The translations under genes were made by a program, and so were the position numbers. 64,000 nt of DNA, from the NCBI RefSeq assembly GCF_002858675.1, contig NZ_PJZF01000007.1, forward strand, positions 124,001 through 188,000. The letters run 5' to 3'. This document shows, one piece after another, positions 25,866 to 33,787 of this stretch. Numbering within the stretch: position 1 is the first letter of the stretch; each line of letters begins with the position of its first letter. Origin of the DNA: Chimaeribacter californicus. Lineage in GTDB: Bacteria > Pseudomonadota > Gammaproteobacteria > Enterobacterales > Enterobacteriaceae. The notes below the pieces were generated by a model. It did not search any database, was not told the DNA's origin, and saw nothing but the letters and a program-made list of their open reading frames with translations.

Positions 25866-26182
25866 GGGCAAACCGCTGATTGAAAAATAAGGCAAAAGCA
25901 TACCGGAGAACCGGGCGACGGCACGTGGCTTTTTTGAATGAGAAAGCAACAAGCTTGTAAGGGTATGTAACATCCTCAGCCGTCCGGATGCCCGGATGGC
26001 GCTGCGCGCTCAGGGCGGGGCAGCGCGGGTGAGCCGGGCGCTTGCGCAACCTGGGCTGCTTCGGCATGGCGGCGTCAGCGTGCATTCACGCTGCCACATT
26101 TTGGCACATTTCCAGAGAGAGAAAACTTGATGTGAGGTACCGCAGGCATTAGGGTTCGCCCCCTTCAAAAACGGGGATTCTG
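25866..26182. other. Intergenic region with hairpin
   Basis: No convincing gene. It holds a perfect hairpin CAGCGTG-CATT-CACGCTG (26076-26093) in a GC-rich stretch, then promoter-like sequence before the alcohol dehydrogenase. Confidence 0.5.
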
Positions 26183-27238
26183 ATGAAACGATCTTTTGGC
26201 TACGCCGCACACACCGCGCAAACCGCGCTGGCACCTTTCCACTTTGACCGCCGTGACACCGGGCCGGATGACGTCCGCATTGAGATCGCGTTTTGTGGCG
26301 TCTGCCACTCCGATCTGCACATGGCCCGCAATGAGTGGAACATGAGCCGCTACCCGCTGGTGCCGGGCCATGAGATTGTCGGCCATGTCACCGAAACCGG
26401 CGCCAATGTCAGCCGGTTCCAGGTGGGGCAGCGCGTCGGCGTGGGCGTGATGGTCGGTTCCTGCGGCCAGTGCGCGGCCTGCCATGAGGGCGAAGAACAG
26501 TATTGCGATAAAGGCTTCACCGCGACTTACAACGGTGAAGAGGCGGTAATGGGCGGCACCACCTTTGGCGGTTACGCCACCGACATCGTGGTCGCACAGG
26601 ATTTTGTGGTGCGGGTGCCGGAACAGCTCGACCCCGCCGCCGTGGCGCCGCTGCTCTGCGCCGGTGTCACCACCTGGTCACCGCTGCGCCACTGGAACGT
26701 ACAGCCCGGCCAGCGTGTCGGCGTGGTCGGCCTGGGCGGGCTGGGCCATATGGCAGTGAAACTGGCCACGGCAATGGGGGCAGAGGTGGTGCTGTTTACC
26801 ACGTCGCCGGGCAAAGGTGAGGATGCGCTGCGCCTTGGTGCCAAACAGGTGGTGGTCTCCACCGATGCGCTCCAGATGGCCGCCCAGGCGAACCAGCTGG
26901 ATCTGATCCTCAACTGCGTGGCCGCGCCGCATGACCTGAACCCCTACCTGGCGACGCTGAAAAGTAACGGCAATCTGATCCTGGTCGGCATCCCGGAAAG
27001 CCCGCATCAGGCCCCGGACATCACGCCGATGGTATTCAAACGCCTGAGCATTGCCGGTACCTCGATCGGCAGCATGAAAGAAACTCAGGAAATGCTCGAT
27101 TTTTGTGGGGAACATGGCATCACTGCTGATGTCGAAGTAATTCGCATGGATGAAATTGAGCAGGCGTTTGCCCGCATGAGCCGTGGCGACGTTAAGTACC
27201 GCTTTGTGATCGATATGAACTCCCTCCGGGCAGAATAA
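26183..27238 (+). CDS. Zinc-dependent NAD(P) alcohol dehydrogenase, YahK/cinnamyl type
   Basis: Medium-chain dehydrogenase of 351 residues that interconverts aldehydes and alcohols, probably with NADPH. Zinc ligands: Cys41 (C-G-V-C-H-S-D-L-H) and His63-Glu64 (G-H-E); structural zinc cysteines 94, 97, 100 and 108. The nucleotide motif is G-L-G-G-L-G-H-M. The C-terminal G-D-V-K-Y-R-F-V-I-D is shared with E. coli YahK as recalled. It appears monocistronic. Confidence 0.85.
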   Translation: MKRSFGYAAHTAQTALAPFHFDRRDTGPDDVRIEIAFCGVCHSDLHMARNEWNMSRYPLVPGHEIVGHVTETGANVSRFQVGQRVGVGVMVGSCGQCAACHEGEEQYCDKGFTATYNGEEAVMGGTTFGGYATDIVVAQDFVVRVPEQLDPAAVAPLLCAGVTTWSPLRHWNVQPGQRVGVVGLGGLGHMAVKLATAMGAEVVLFTTSPGKGEDALRLGAKQVVVSTDALQMAAQANQLDLILNCVAAPHDLNPYLATLKSNGNLILVGIPESPHQAPDITPMVFKRLSIAGTSIGSMKETQEMLDFCGEHGITADVEVIRMDEIEQAFARMSRGDVKYRFVIDMNSLRAE

Positions 27239-27263
27239 TCCTGCCCACTCCGTCGTAGCCCTC

Positions 27264-27289
27264 CCGCCTCCGGTGCAATGCCGGGGCGG
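27264..27289 (+). terminator. Hairpin after the alcohol dehydrogenase
   Basis: CCGCCtCCGG (27264-27273) pairs with CCGGgGCGG (27281-27289). There is no strong T-tract, so termination is possible but not certain. Confidence 0.4.
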
Positions 27290-27445
27290 ACAGGCGGACG
27301 GCGCGCCTCATTCCCTTACTGAATGCACTGTTTTGCTCTAGGTGACTTTCATTTTTATCCATGTTTGAATAGCGGTTTCGGCTGCAATGTCAGCATATTG
27401 ACGCCTTTTTAACCATCTTTAGCCCCATCAGGAAATGAGAGTGTT

Positions 27446-28414
27446 ATGCAACCGCCCGCCCAACCGTCTGACGAGCATCAACGCCTGTCCACCCTCCGTG
27501 CCTACAATATTCTCGACACGCTGCCGGAAGAGCGCTTTGACCGCCTGACACGGCTGGCGCGGCGGCTGTTTGATGTGCCGATTGCGCTGGTGTCGCTGGT
27601 GGATATGAACCGCCAGTGGTTTAAGTCCTGCCAGGGCCTGGAGGTGCAGGAGATGCCGCGTGACGTCTCTTTCTGCGGCCATGCCATTCTGGAGGATGAC
27701 ATCATGGAAGTGCCGGACGCGCAGCACGACAGCCGGTTTCATGATAACCCGCTGGTAACCGGTGAGCCGGGCATCCGCTTTTATGCCGGTTGCCCGCTGA
27801 CGGTGCCCAACGGCCTCAAGCTCGGCACCCTCTGCCTGATTGACACCGCCCCGCGCGTGCTGAATGAGGAAGACCGGATGCTGCTGCGCGACCTGGCCGC
27901 CATGGCGGAGCAGGAGATCACCGCCATGCATCTGGCGACCATGGATGAGCTGACGCAGATCTCCAACCGCCGCGGCTTTGAGGCGCTGGGCCAGCATGCG
28001 CTGGACGTCTGCCACCGGCTGGCGTTACCCGCCTCGCTGCTGTTTTTTGACATGAACGGCTTTAAAGCGATCAATGACACCTTTGGTCATGCCGAAGGCG
28101 ACCTGGCACTGAAAACCTTTGCGGCACTGATGCGTGACAGCCTGCGCGACAGTGATGTGGTAGGGCGGCTGGGGGGCGACGAGTTCGCGGTACTGCTGAC
28201 CAATGCCGGCCGGGAAGAGACGCAGCAGGCGCTGGCGCGGCTGCAGGACCATGTCGCCGGGTATAATGCCCAGAGCGGGCGCGGTTACGCATTACGTTAC
28301 AGCGTGGGGCAGATTGAGTATAACGGCAGGTATGCGGTGCCGGTGGCCGACCTGCTGGCCCAGGCCGATGCGCTGATGTATGTGCAAAAGCGCGGCGGGT
28401 CGCCCCGGGGGTAA
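27446..28414 (+). CDS. Diguanylate cyclase with N-terminal GAF domain
   Basis: Cytoplasmic signalling enzyme of 322 residues that would make cyclic di-GMP. A GAF sensor occupies ~20-160 (L-V-D-M-N-R-Q-W-F-K-S, F-C-G-H-A-I, Y-A-G-C-P-L) and the cyclase domain ~165-320. The catalytic G-G-D-E-F is at 243-247 and the product-inhibition site R-D-S-D is at 234-237, exactly five residues before it, so both activity and feedback control look intact. It stands alone and ends at a good terminator. Confidence 0.9.
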   Translation: MQPPAQPSDEHQRLSTLRAYNILDTLPEERFDRLTRLARRLFDVPIALVSLVDMNRQWFKSCQGLEVQEMPRDVSFCGHAILEDDIMEVPDAQHDSRFHDNPLVTGEPGIRFYAGCPLTVPNGLKLGTLCLIDTAPRVLNEEDRMLLRDLAAMAEQEITAMHLATMDELTQISNRRGFEALGQHALDVCHRLALPASLLFFDMNGFKAINDTFGHAEGDLALKTFAALMRDSLRDSDVVGRLGGDEFAVLLTNAGREETQQALARLQDHVAGYNAQSGRGYALRYSVGQIEYNGRYAVPVADLLAQADALMYVQKRGGSPRG

Positions 28415-28435
28415 CCCGGTCACCGCAATAAAAAA

Positions 28436-28458
28436 GGAGCCATCCCGGCTCCTTTTTT
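28436..28458. terminator. Bidirectional intrinsic terminator
   Basis: GGAGCC (28436-28441), loop ATCCC, GGCTCC (28447-28452), T-run after it and A-run before it. It serves the cyclase and the convergent small gene. Confidence 0.85.
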
Positions 28459-28476
28459 GTTTTTTACGCGGCAGCC

Positions 28477-28836
28477 TCAGTGGGTGTGGATCTCAATCTG
28501 CCCGCCGATGGTGACCTGATGGTAAACATGCTGCGGGACTTCAACCTGATAACAGCGGCCATCGTGCGTGACTTCAAGCACATAGCGCTCGCTCTCAAAA
28601 GACTCGATCGGGATGAAGCCGAAAAAGCCTTCCGCCACACTGAAAGTGCGCGTTGAGGGCAGGGCATAACGGCGGACAACGCGGGCGGCCAGCGGTGCCT
28701 GTTGGCCGGTGAGGGTACGCCAGGTCTGCGAAACCGGCGCCAGCACGGAGGCGCGCAGCGTGGCAGTGAACAGGGCTGCCTGAGTGGCCAGCCCGGCCAA
28801 CGACGCAGAGACGCGGGCAGAGGTGCTCGTTTTCAT
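28477..28836 (-). CDS. Small conserved hypothetical protein
   Basis: Predicted protein of 119 residues. The first ~40 residues are mildly hydrophobic and Ala/Ser/Thr-rich, and the C-terminal half has alternating beta-type sequence (F-F-G-F-I-P-I-E-S-F-E-S-E-R-Y-V-L-E-V) with a His-Thr-His ending. No family is recognised. ATG 28836 is chosen because GAGGT lies eight bases upstream; the same frame stays open far upstream through the fhuF-like gene, but that part reads as antisense. It lies downstream of the fhuF-like gene on the same strand. Confidence 0.55.
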   Translation of the reverse strand: MKTSTSARVSASLAGLATQAALFTATLRASVLAPVSQTWRTLTGQQAPLAARVVRRYALPSTRTFSVAEGFFGFIPIESFESERYVLEVTHDGRCYQVEVPQHVYHQVTIGGQIEIHTH

Positions 28837-28993
28837 GATCGTTACCTCGTGGTCAAAGTCGGCCCGCTTCACCAGGAAAACGGTTGCGGGGTCGCCTTCA
28901 TATTTATAGTTATAACCGGGTAAGATCAAACTCTTTTTCCGTATAAGCAACCCCAGATGCGCACCTCCCTGAGGGAGAACGCTTTTTTTCTGC

Positions 28994-29731
28994 TCAGACG
29001 GTGGCCGGGCGGCGGCGTTTTTCAGCCAGTAACAGCGGGCAGGAGGGGCACATTTCGTGGTCACACAGCTCATAGCGCAGGCAGCACTGGCGGCGGAACG
29101 ACGGGCTTTCCGCCACGGTCGGGATTTCACGGCGGGTGGGTTCGAACAGCGCATTTTTGCTGCCGTCGCACAGGGTACGGGCAGCGAGCAGGGCCTGGCC
29201 GGGCGTGACATCTGCGTTCACCAGCTCAGCCTGTTCAATGCCCCACTCGATGCGCACGGCGGCATTATTCCAGAAAATCCCCGGCTTCAGCCCGGCGAGA
29301 TCCGCCAGGATCCGGCAGACCGGCGCAATGTGCTGCACCATGCCCGCGAACCGCATCAGCGGGTCGGACCCGGTGACCGGTTCGCCCTCTCCCTGCAACA
29401 TAAATTGCAGCGGCAGGCCATCCTCATTGAGCTGGAACCAGACGCGGTCAGCGTTAATCGGTAATTGCCACTGGTGGGAGAGGTTCACAATCATCCACAC
29501 CGGCAACAGGCGGGCAAAATACCATTGTGACCACATAGAGACGCGGGCGCGGTGTTCTGACGCATCATGGGCATTGAGGTAGTCAGCCAGCACGTCGCGC
29601 GCCCCTTCCGGCGTCAACAGGCGGCCGGCAGGCACCGTCCGCTCAGCATGCGCATCATAAGGGATGAACATGGTTTTGACCCAGTCCAGCGGGCCATCGG
29701 CAAAGGAGTCTAAAATTGTCAGCATCGTCAT
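28994..29731 (-). CDS. fhuF: FhuF-like siderophore-iron reductase
   Basis: Protein of 245 residues related to the [2Fe-2S] ferric-siderophore reductase FhuF. The C-terminal cluster motif is present: Cys216-Cys217, Cys228 and Cys231 (R-R-Q-C-C-L-R-Y then C-P-S-C), an arrangement peculiar to this family. It would reduce ferric iron released from siderophores or haem-uptake products in the cytoplasm. It is divergent from the haem operon, and Fur-box-like sequences lie between. The symbol marks the family; direct orthology to E. coli fhuF is not proven. Confidence 0.8.
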   Translation of the reverse strand: MTMLTILDSFADGPLDWVKTMFIPYDAHAERTVPAGRLLTPEGARDVLADYLNAHDASEHRARVSMWSQWYFARLLPVWMIVNLSHQWQLPINADRVWFQLNEDGLPLQFMLQGEGEPVTGSDPLMRFAGMVQHIAPVCRILADLAGLKPGIFWNNAAVRIEWGIEQAELVNADVTPGQALLAARTLCDGSKNALFEPTRREIPTVAESPSFRRQCCLRYELCDHEMCPSCPLLLAEKRRRPATV

Positions 29732-29828
29732 GCGCTTGGCACCAGGAATCTTTTTATTCGTCCTCCCGCCCCGGCATACACCCCGGCACGGCCTCTGCCG
29801 CTCAGTGTAAGCGACCCTGATAGGAAAT

Positions 29829-29847
29829 GGTAATGATTTCGATTTGT
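29829..29847 (-). promoter_or_regulatory. Weak Fur-box-like site before fhuF
   Basis: On the minus strand this 19-mer matches the Fur consensus at about 12 positions. It sits about 100 bases before the fhuF-like start. The rest of the 29732-30062 region is AT-rich promoter sequence. Confidence 0.3.
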
Positions 29848-29933
29848 ATTATGATCTAAACGTGCGGCGGCCTTTCACGTCTGCCGTCAAAAAAGCCGCG
29901 TAAAAAGAGGGGAATAGCCCTCTCCCTGCAAAT

Positions 29934-29952
29934 GCTAATGATAATAAATATC
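29934..29952 (+). promoter_or_regulatory. Fur box before the haem operon
   Basis: GCTAATGATAATAAATATC matches the 19-base Fur consensus at 16 positions and is part of the inverted repeat AATGATA-ATAAA-TATCATT (29937-29955). It lies about 110 bases before hemS. Confidence 0.65.
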
Positions 29953-30062
29953 ATTTCCATCTATGATTTTTTGTGTTTTATAATGCCGCCATTCACCCTT
30001 AACCCGCCTCTCCTGAGCGTGCCGTTACGCCGCACCAGGGAAGCGCGCTGCCGGAGATTGTC

Positions 30063-31097
30063 ATGGCTGACCTGTACGCACACTACCTCGATATTAAAAA
30101 AACCCATCCGCGGCATTATGCCCGTGACATCGCCCGCCTGATGCAACGGAGTGAGGCGGAATTACTGGCGATCCGTACCGGGCATGATGCCCGGCGTCTG
30201 CAGCTTAACCCGGCGGCGTTGCTGGCCGCACTGGAGACAGTGGGTGAGACGCTCTCGATTACCCGTAACGAGTACGCGGTACATGAACAGCGCGGCTGCT
30301 ACCAGAACCTGACCCTGACACCCCACGGTGGGCTGGTGCTTAACCCGCGTGCGCTGGATCAGCGCCTCTTTACCAGCCAGTGGCACTGCGCGTTTGCGCT
30401 GGACGAGGAGGTGCCGCAGGGCCGCCGCCACAGTATCCAGATCTTCGATCCGCAGGGCGAGGCAGTACTGAAAATCTATACCACGGCGCAGAGTGACAAG
30501 GTGGCCTGGCAGGCGCTGGTCACGCGCTTTGCTGCGCATGACAATCCGGCGCTGACGCTGAGCCCGGTACCGGCGCCGGTTGCCGCGGCCACCGATCTCA
30601 CCGGGCTGGAGCAGGCGTGGCGGGCAATGACCAACGTGCATCAGTTTTTCCTGCTATTGAAAAAATACCGCACCACCCGCCAGCAGGCATTCCGCGCGGT
30701 GCCGGCCGATCTGGCCTGCCGGGTGGAAAACCGGGCGCTGGAGGAGATCCTGGCCGCCGCCTATCAGCAGCAGAATGAGATCATGATCTTCGTCGGCAAC
30801 CGTGGCTGTGTGCAGATCTTTACCGGCGTGATTGAGAGCGTGCGCCCACAGCATGGCTGGCTGAATGTCTTCAACCCGGCCTTCACGTTGCATTTGCAAC
30901 ACCAGCGCATTGCCGAGAGCTGGGTCACCCGCAAACCGACCGCAGACGGCATGGTCACCAGCCTTGAATTGTTTGCGGAAGACGGTACGCAGATTGCCCA
31001 GCTCTATGGCCAGCGCACAGAAGGGCAGCCGGAACAGGCGATATGGCGTGAACAGCTGGCACGCTTGCCGGTTTGCCGCAGCGGGGAAGTGGCATGA
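30063..31097 (+). CDS. hemS: Haem-degrading / haem-trafficking protein HemS
   Basis: Cytoplasmic protein of 344 residues that receives imported haem and degrades or passes it on. It shows the HemS/HmuS/ChuS duplicated fold, with two halves around residues 20-170 and 200-335. The proposed axial haem His is in T-N-V-H-Q-F-F-L-L-L-K-K-Y, the signature of the family. The stop overlaps the hemT start (ATGA). A strong Fur box lies upstream. Confidence 0.88.
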   Translation: MADLYAHYLDIKKTHPRHYARDIARLMQRSEAELLAIRTGHDARRLQLNPAALLAALETVGETLSITRNEYAVHEQRGCYQNLTLTPHGGLVLNPRALDQRLFTSQWHCAFALDEEVPQGRRHSIQIFDPQGEAVLKIYTTAQSDKVAWQALVTRFAAHDNPALTLSPVPAPVAAATDLTGLEQAWRAMTNVHQFFLLLKKYRTTRQQAFRAVPADLACRVENRALEEILAAAYQQQNEIMIFVGNRGCVQIFTGVIESVRPQHGWLNVFNPAFTLHLQHQRIAESWVTRKPTADGMVTSLELFAEDGTQIAQLYGQRTEGQPEQAIWREQLARLPVCRSGEVA

Positions 31098-31906
31098 GGC
31101 GCGCGCTCTGGTTATTGGTACTGCTGGCCGGCAATGCGGCTGCAGAGCGCGTTGTGACGATCGGGGGTGACGTTACGGAGATCGTCTACGCGCTGGGGGC
31201 AGGCGGGGAGCTGGTAGCCCGCGACAGCACCAGCACCCGCCCGGCGGCAGCCGGCGCACTGCCGGACGTCGGCTATATGCGCCAGCTCAATGCCGAAGGC
31301 ATTCTGGCCATGCGGCCCTCGCTGGTGCTGGCGACCGCACAGGCTGCCCCGGCACTGGCGCTTGACCAAATCCGGCAGAGCGGGGTGGAGGTGATGATGG
31401 TGCCGCCCGCAGTGACGCTTGATCAAATCGCGGACAAGGTCGCTGTGGTGGCGCATGCACTGCACCGGGATTCACAGGGCGAAACGCTCAGCCGGCAACT
31501 GCGGGCACAGCTTGACCAGATGCATTACGCCGCGCTACCGACCAAGGTGTTGTTTATCATGAGCCACGGCGGCATGAGCACGCTGGTGGCCGGGCAACAG
31601 ACGGCTGCCGATCAGGTGCTGGCCGCCGCCGGGGTGCGCAACGCCATGCAGGGCTTCAATGGCTATAAGCCGCTGTCAGCTGAGGGGGTGATCGCCGCTG
31701 CACCCGATCTGGTACTGGTCACCACTGACGGCCTGCGCACGCTGGGGGGGCAGGCGCAGGTCTGGGCACTGCCCGGCCTTCGCCTGACCCCGGCCGGCCG
31801 GGGCGGGCGCTTGCTGGTGCTGGATGATATGGCGCTGCTGGGCTTTGGGCCGGCCACCCCGGCGGCGGTCAGGCAACTGCGGGCGGCGGCGGCGCCAGCC
31901 CCGTGA
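31094..31906 (+). CDS. hmuT: Haem ABC transporter periplasmic binding protein
   Basis: Binding protein of 270 residues with a cleavable signal peptide (M-R-R-A-L-W-L-L-V-L-L-A-G-N-A-A-A). The mature form has the class III binding-protein fold (V-V-T-I-G-G-D-V-T-E-I-V-Y-A-L-G near the start). It hands haem to the permease encoded next. ATG 31094 overlaps the hemS stop; an upstream ATG at 31073 would spoil the signal peptide. Named hemT in some genera. Confidence 0.86.
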   Translation: MRRALWLLVLLAGNAAAERVVTIGGDVTEIVYALGAGGELVARDSTSTRPAAAGALPDVGYMRQLNAEGILAMRPSLVLATAQAAPALALDQIRQSGVEVMMVPPAVTLDQIADKVAVVAHALHRDSQGETLSRQLRAQLDQMHYAALPTKVLFIMSHGGMSTLVAGQQTAADQVLAAAGVRNAMQGFNGYKPLSAEGVIAAAPDLVLVTTDGLRTLGGQAQVWALPGLRLTPAGRGGRLLVLDDMALLGFGPATPAAVRQLRAAAAPAP

Positions 31907-32904
31907 CGCGTCGCGGGCGGGTGTTCCGGCTGTTATTGATGGCGCTGTCACTGGCCGGGCTGATGCTGTTTGCCGCCCGTTCCGGTGCGCTTCCGCTGCC
32001 GCTTTCCCTGCTCTGGGAGCGGCAGGCCGCCGGACAGGTGTGGGCGATTTGGTTTGAGATCCGCCTGCCGCGCGTGTTGCTGGCGGTGATGGTGGGAACC
32101 GCGCTGGCCTTGGCGGGCAGTGTGATGCAGGGGGTATTCCGCAATGCGTTGGCAGACCCCGGCCTGCTGGGTGTCAGCAGCGGCGCGGCACTGGCGGTGG
32201 CGATTTCGGTGCTGCTGCCGTTGCCGTTGCCGTCCGGCCTGGCGCTGTATGCACCGGCATTCGCGGCGTTTATCGGCAGCCTGCTGGTGACCCTGGCGAT
32301 TTTTCTGCTCTGCCGCAGCGGCCGCCAGCCGATGTCACGGCTGCTGCTGGCAGGGATCGCCATCAATGTACTGACCGGCGCTATCACCGGGTTGCTTTCC
32401 TGGTTGAGCAGCGATCAACAACTGCGCCAGCTCGCGTTGTGGGGCATGGGGAGCCTGGGGCAGGCGCAATGGCCGGCGTTGTGGGCGGTGGCGTCGCTGG
32501 TTATTCCGGCCTCTGCCGCCCTTTGGGGGTATGCCCGGCGGCTGAACCTGTTACAGCTGGGAGAGGAGGAGGCGCACTACCTGGGCGTACCGGTGCGGCA
32601 GACGCAGGCAGCATTGCTGATCCTCAGCGCATTGCTGACAGCGGCCGCGGTAGCCGTCAGCGGTATCATCGGCTTTATCGGGTTGGTCATTCCGCATCTT
32701 GCCCGGATGGTGATGGGTGCGGATCACCGTGCCCTGCTGCCGGCCTCCGCGCTGTTGGGTGCCATGCTGTTGCTGCTCTCTGACACCGTGGCGCGCACCG
32801 CCGTCGCCCCGGCGGAGATGCCGGTCGGTCTGCTCACCAGCCTGATTGGCGCGCCCTGGTTCCTCTGGCTGATGATCCGTAGAAACCGGGGGCAGGATGA
32901 GTGA
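31903..32904 (+). CDS. hmuU: Haem ABC transporter permease (FecCD type)
   Basis: Inner-membrane permease of 333 residues with about ten helices. FecCD motifs are clear: [28 protein letters not shown], and [11 protein letters not shown]. The start is a GTG overlapping the hmuT stop (GTGA), and its end overlaps hmuV by eight bases, so expression is tightly coupled. Confidence 0.88.
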   Translation: MTRRGRVFRLLLMALSLAGLMLFAARSGALPLPLSLLWERQAAGQVWAIWFEIRLPRVLLAVMVGTALALAGSVMQGVFRNALADPGLLGVSSGAALAVAISVLLPLPLPSGLALYAPAFAAFIGSLLVTLAIFLLCRSGRQPMSRLLLAGIAINVLTGAITGLLSWLSSDQQLRQLALWGMGSLGQAQWPALWAVASLVIPASAALWGYARRLNLLQLGEEEAHYLGVPVRQTQAALLILSALLTAAAVAVSGIIGFIGLVIPHLARMVMGADHRALLPASALLGAMLLLLSDTVARTAVAPAEMPVGLLTSLIGAPWFLWLMIRRNRGQDE

Positions 32905-33676
32905 TCTATTGTGTGCAGAGCACCTCAGCTACCGGCTCGCCCGGCAACGGCTGATTGATGACGTATCACTGGCCTTTCCGGCAGGCCGCCTCATTGCGTT
33001 GATTGGCCCCAATGGTGCGGGCAAGTCAACCCTGCTGCGTTTGCTGAGTGGCTATCTGACACCGTCGGGCGGAGTATGCCGGCTCGATGGCCTCCCGCTG
33101 CACGCGTGGCCGCTGGCTGCCTTGTCGCGCCGCCGTGCGGTAATGCGGCAGGAGAGCCACCTGGCGTTTGCCTTTCCGGTACGGGAGGTGGTGCAGATGG
33201 GGCGTGCGCCGTGGCCCGCGCAAGGCAGTGATGCGATAGTCGGGCAGATTATGGAACTGACCGGCTGTGCACCGCTGGCCGGGCGTGACTACCGGCAACT
33301 CTCCGGCGGCGAGCAGCAGCGGGTGCGGGTGGCGCGCGCGCTGGCACAACTCTGGCAGGCCGATGGGCCGCAGGGGATGCTGTTTCTGGATGAGCCGACT
33401 TCCGCGCTTGACCTGCATCACCAGCAGCACCTGTTGCGGTTGTTGAAGCAGCTGACCCGCCGCTACCCGCTCACCGTGTGTTGTGTATTACACGATCTCA
33501 ATCTGGCCGCTCTCTGGTCAGATGAACTCTGCCTGCTGGCGCAAGGCCGGCTGGTCGCACGCGGCAGCCCGGCGCAGGTGCTGCAGGGTGATCTGCTGGC
33601 CCGCTGCTATCAGGCAGACCTGTTGATGGGCAGCCACCCGGAGACCGGCACGCCTGCGCTGTTCCTGAAACCATAA
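32897..33676 (+). CDS. hmuV: Haem ABC transporter ATP-binding protein
   Basis: ATPase of 259 residues driving haem import. Walker [10 protein letters not shown], signature L-S-G-G-E-Q-Q-R, Walker [13 protein letters not shown] and switch L-H-D-L-N-L-A match the HmuV/BtuD group. Last gene of the S-T-U-V block; a hairpin with T-tract follows. Confidence 0.88.
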   Translation: MSDLLCAEHLSYRLARQRLIDDVSLAFPAGRLIALIGPNGAGKSTLLRLLSGYLTPSGGVCRLDGLPLHAWPLAALSRRRAVMRQESHLAFAFPVREVVQMGRAPWPAQGSDAIVGQIMELTGCAPLAGRDYRQLSGGEQQRVRVARALAQLWQADGPQGMLFLDEPTSALDLHHQQHLLRLLKQLTRRYPLTVCCVLHDLNLAALWSDELCLLAQGRLVARGSPAQVLQGDLLARCYQADLLMGSHPETGTPALFLKP

Positions 33677-33698
33677 AGTACTGAATAACAACAATAAT

Positions 33699-33734
33699 CC
33701 CCTTCACCGGGGAAGGGTTCCCTTTGCTTTTTTT
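33699..33734 (+). terminator. Probable terminator after hmuV
   Basis: CCCTTC (33700-33705) pairs with GAAGGG (33712-33717); a run of seven T ends about 17 bases later. Readthrough into the receptor gene is possible. Confidence 0.5.
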
Positions 33735-33754
33735 ACGCTGGGTGCACGGCAAGC

Positions 33755-33773
33755 GATAATAACAACTTATTGA
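33755..33773 (+). promoter_or_regulatory. Weak Fur-box-like site before the receptor
   Basis: GATAATAACAACTTATTGA matches the Fur consensus at only about 10 of 19 positions. It lies 15 bases before the receptor start, so it is a possible but poor site. Confidence 0.2.
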
Positions 33774-33787
33774 TTTAAAGGTAAATT

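Noticed and set aside
28837-29211. Long N-terminal extension of the small gene at 28477-28836
   Set aside because: The added part is antisense-like read-through of the fhuF-like gene; the internal ATG has a good Shine-Dalgarno.
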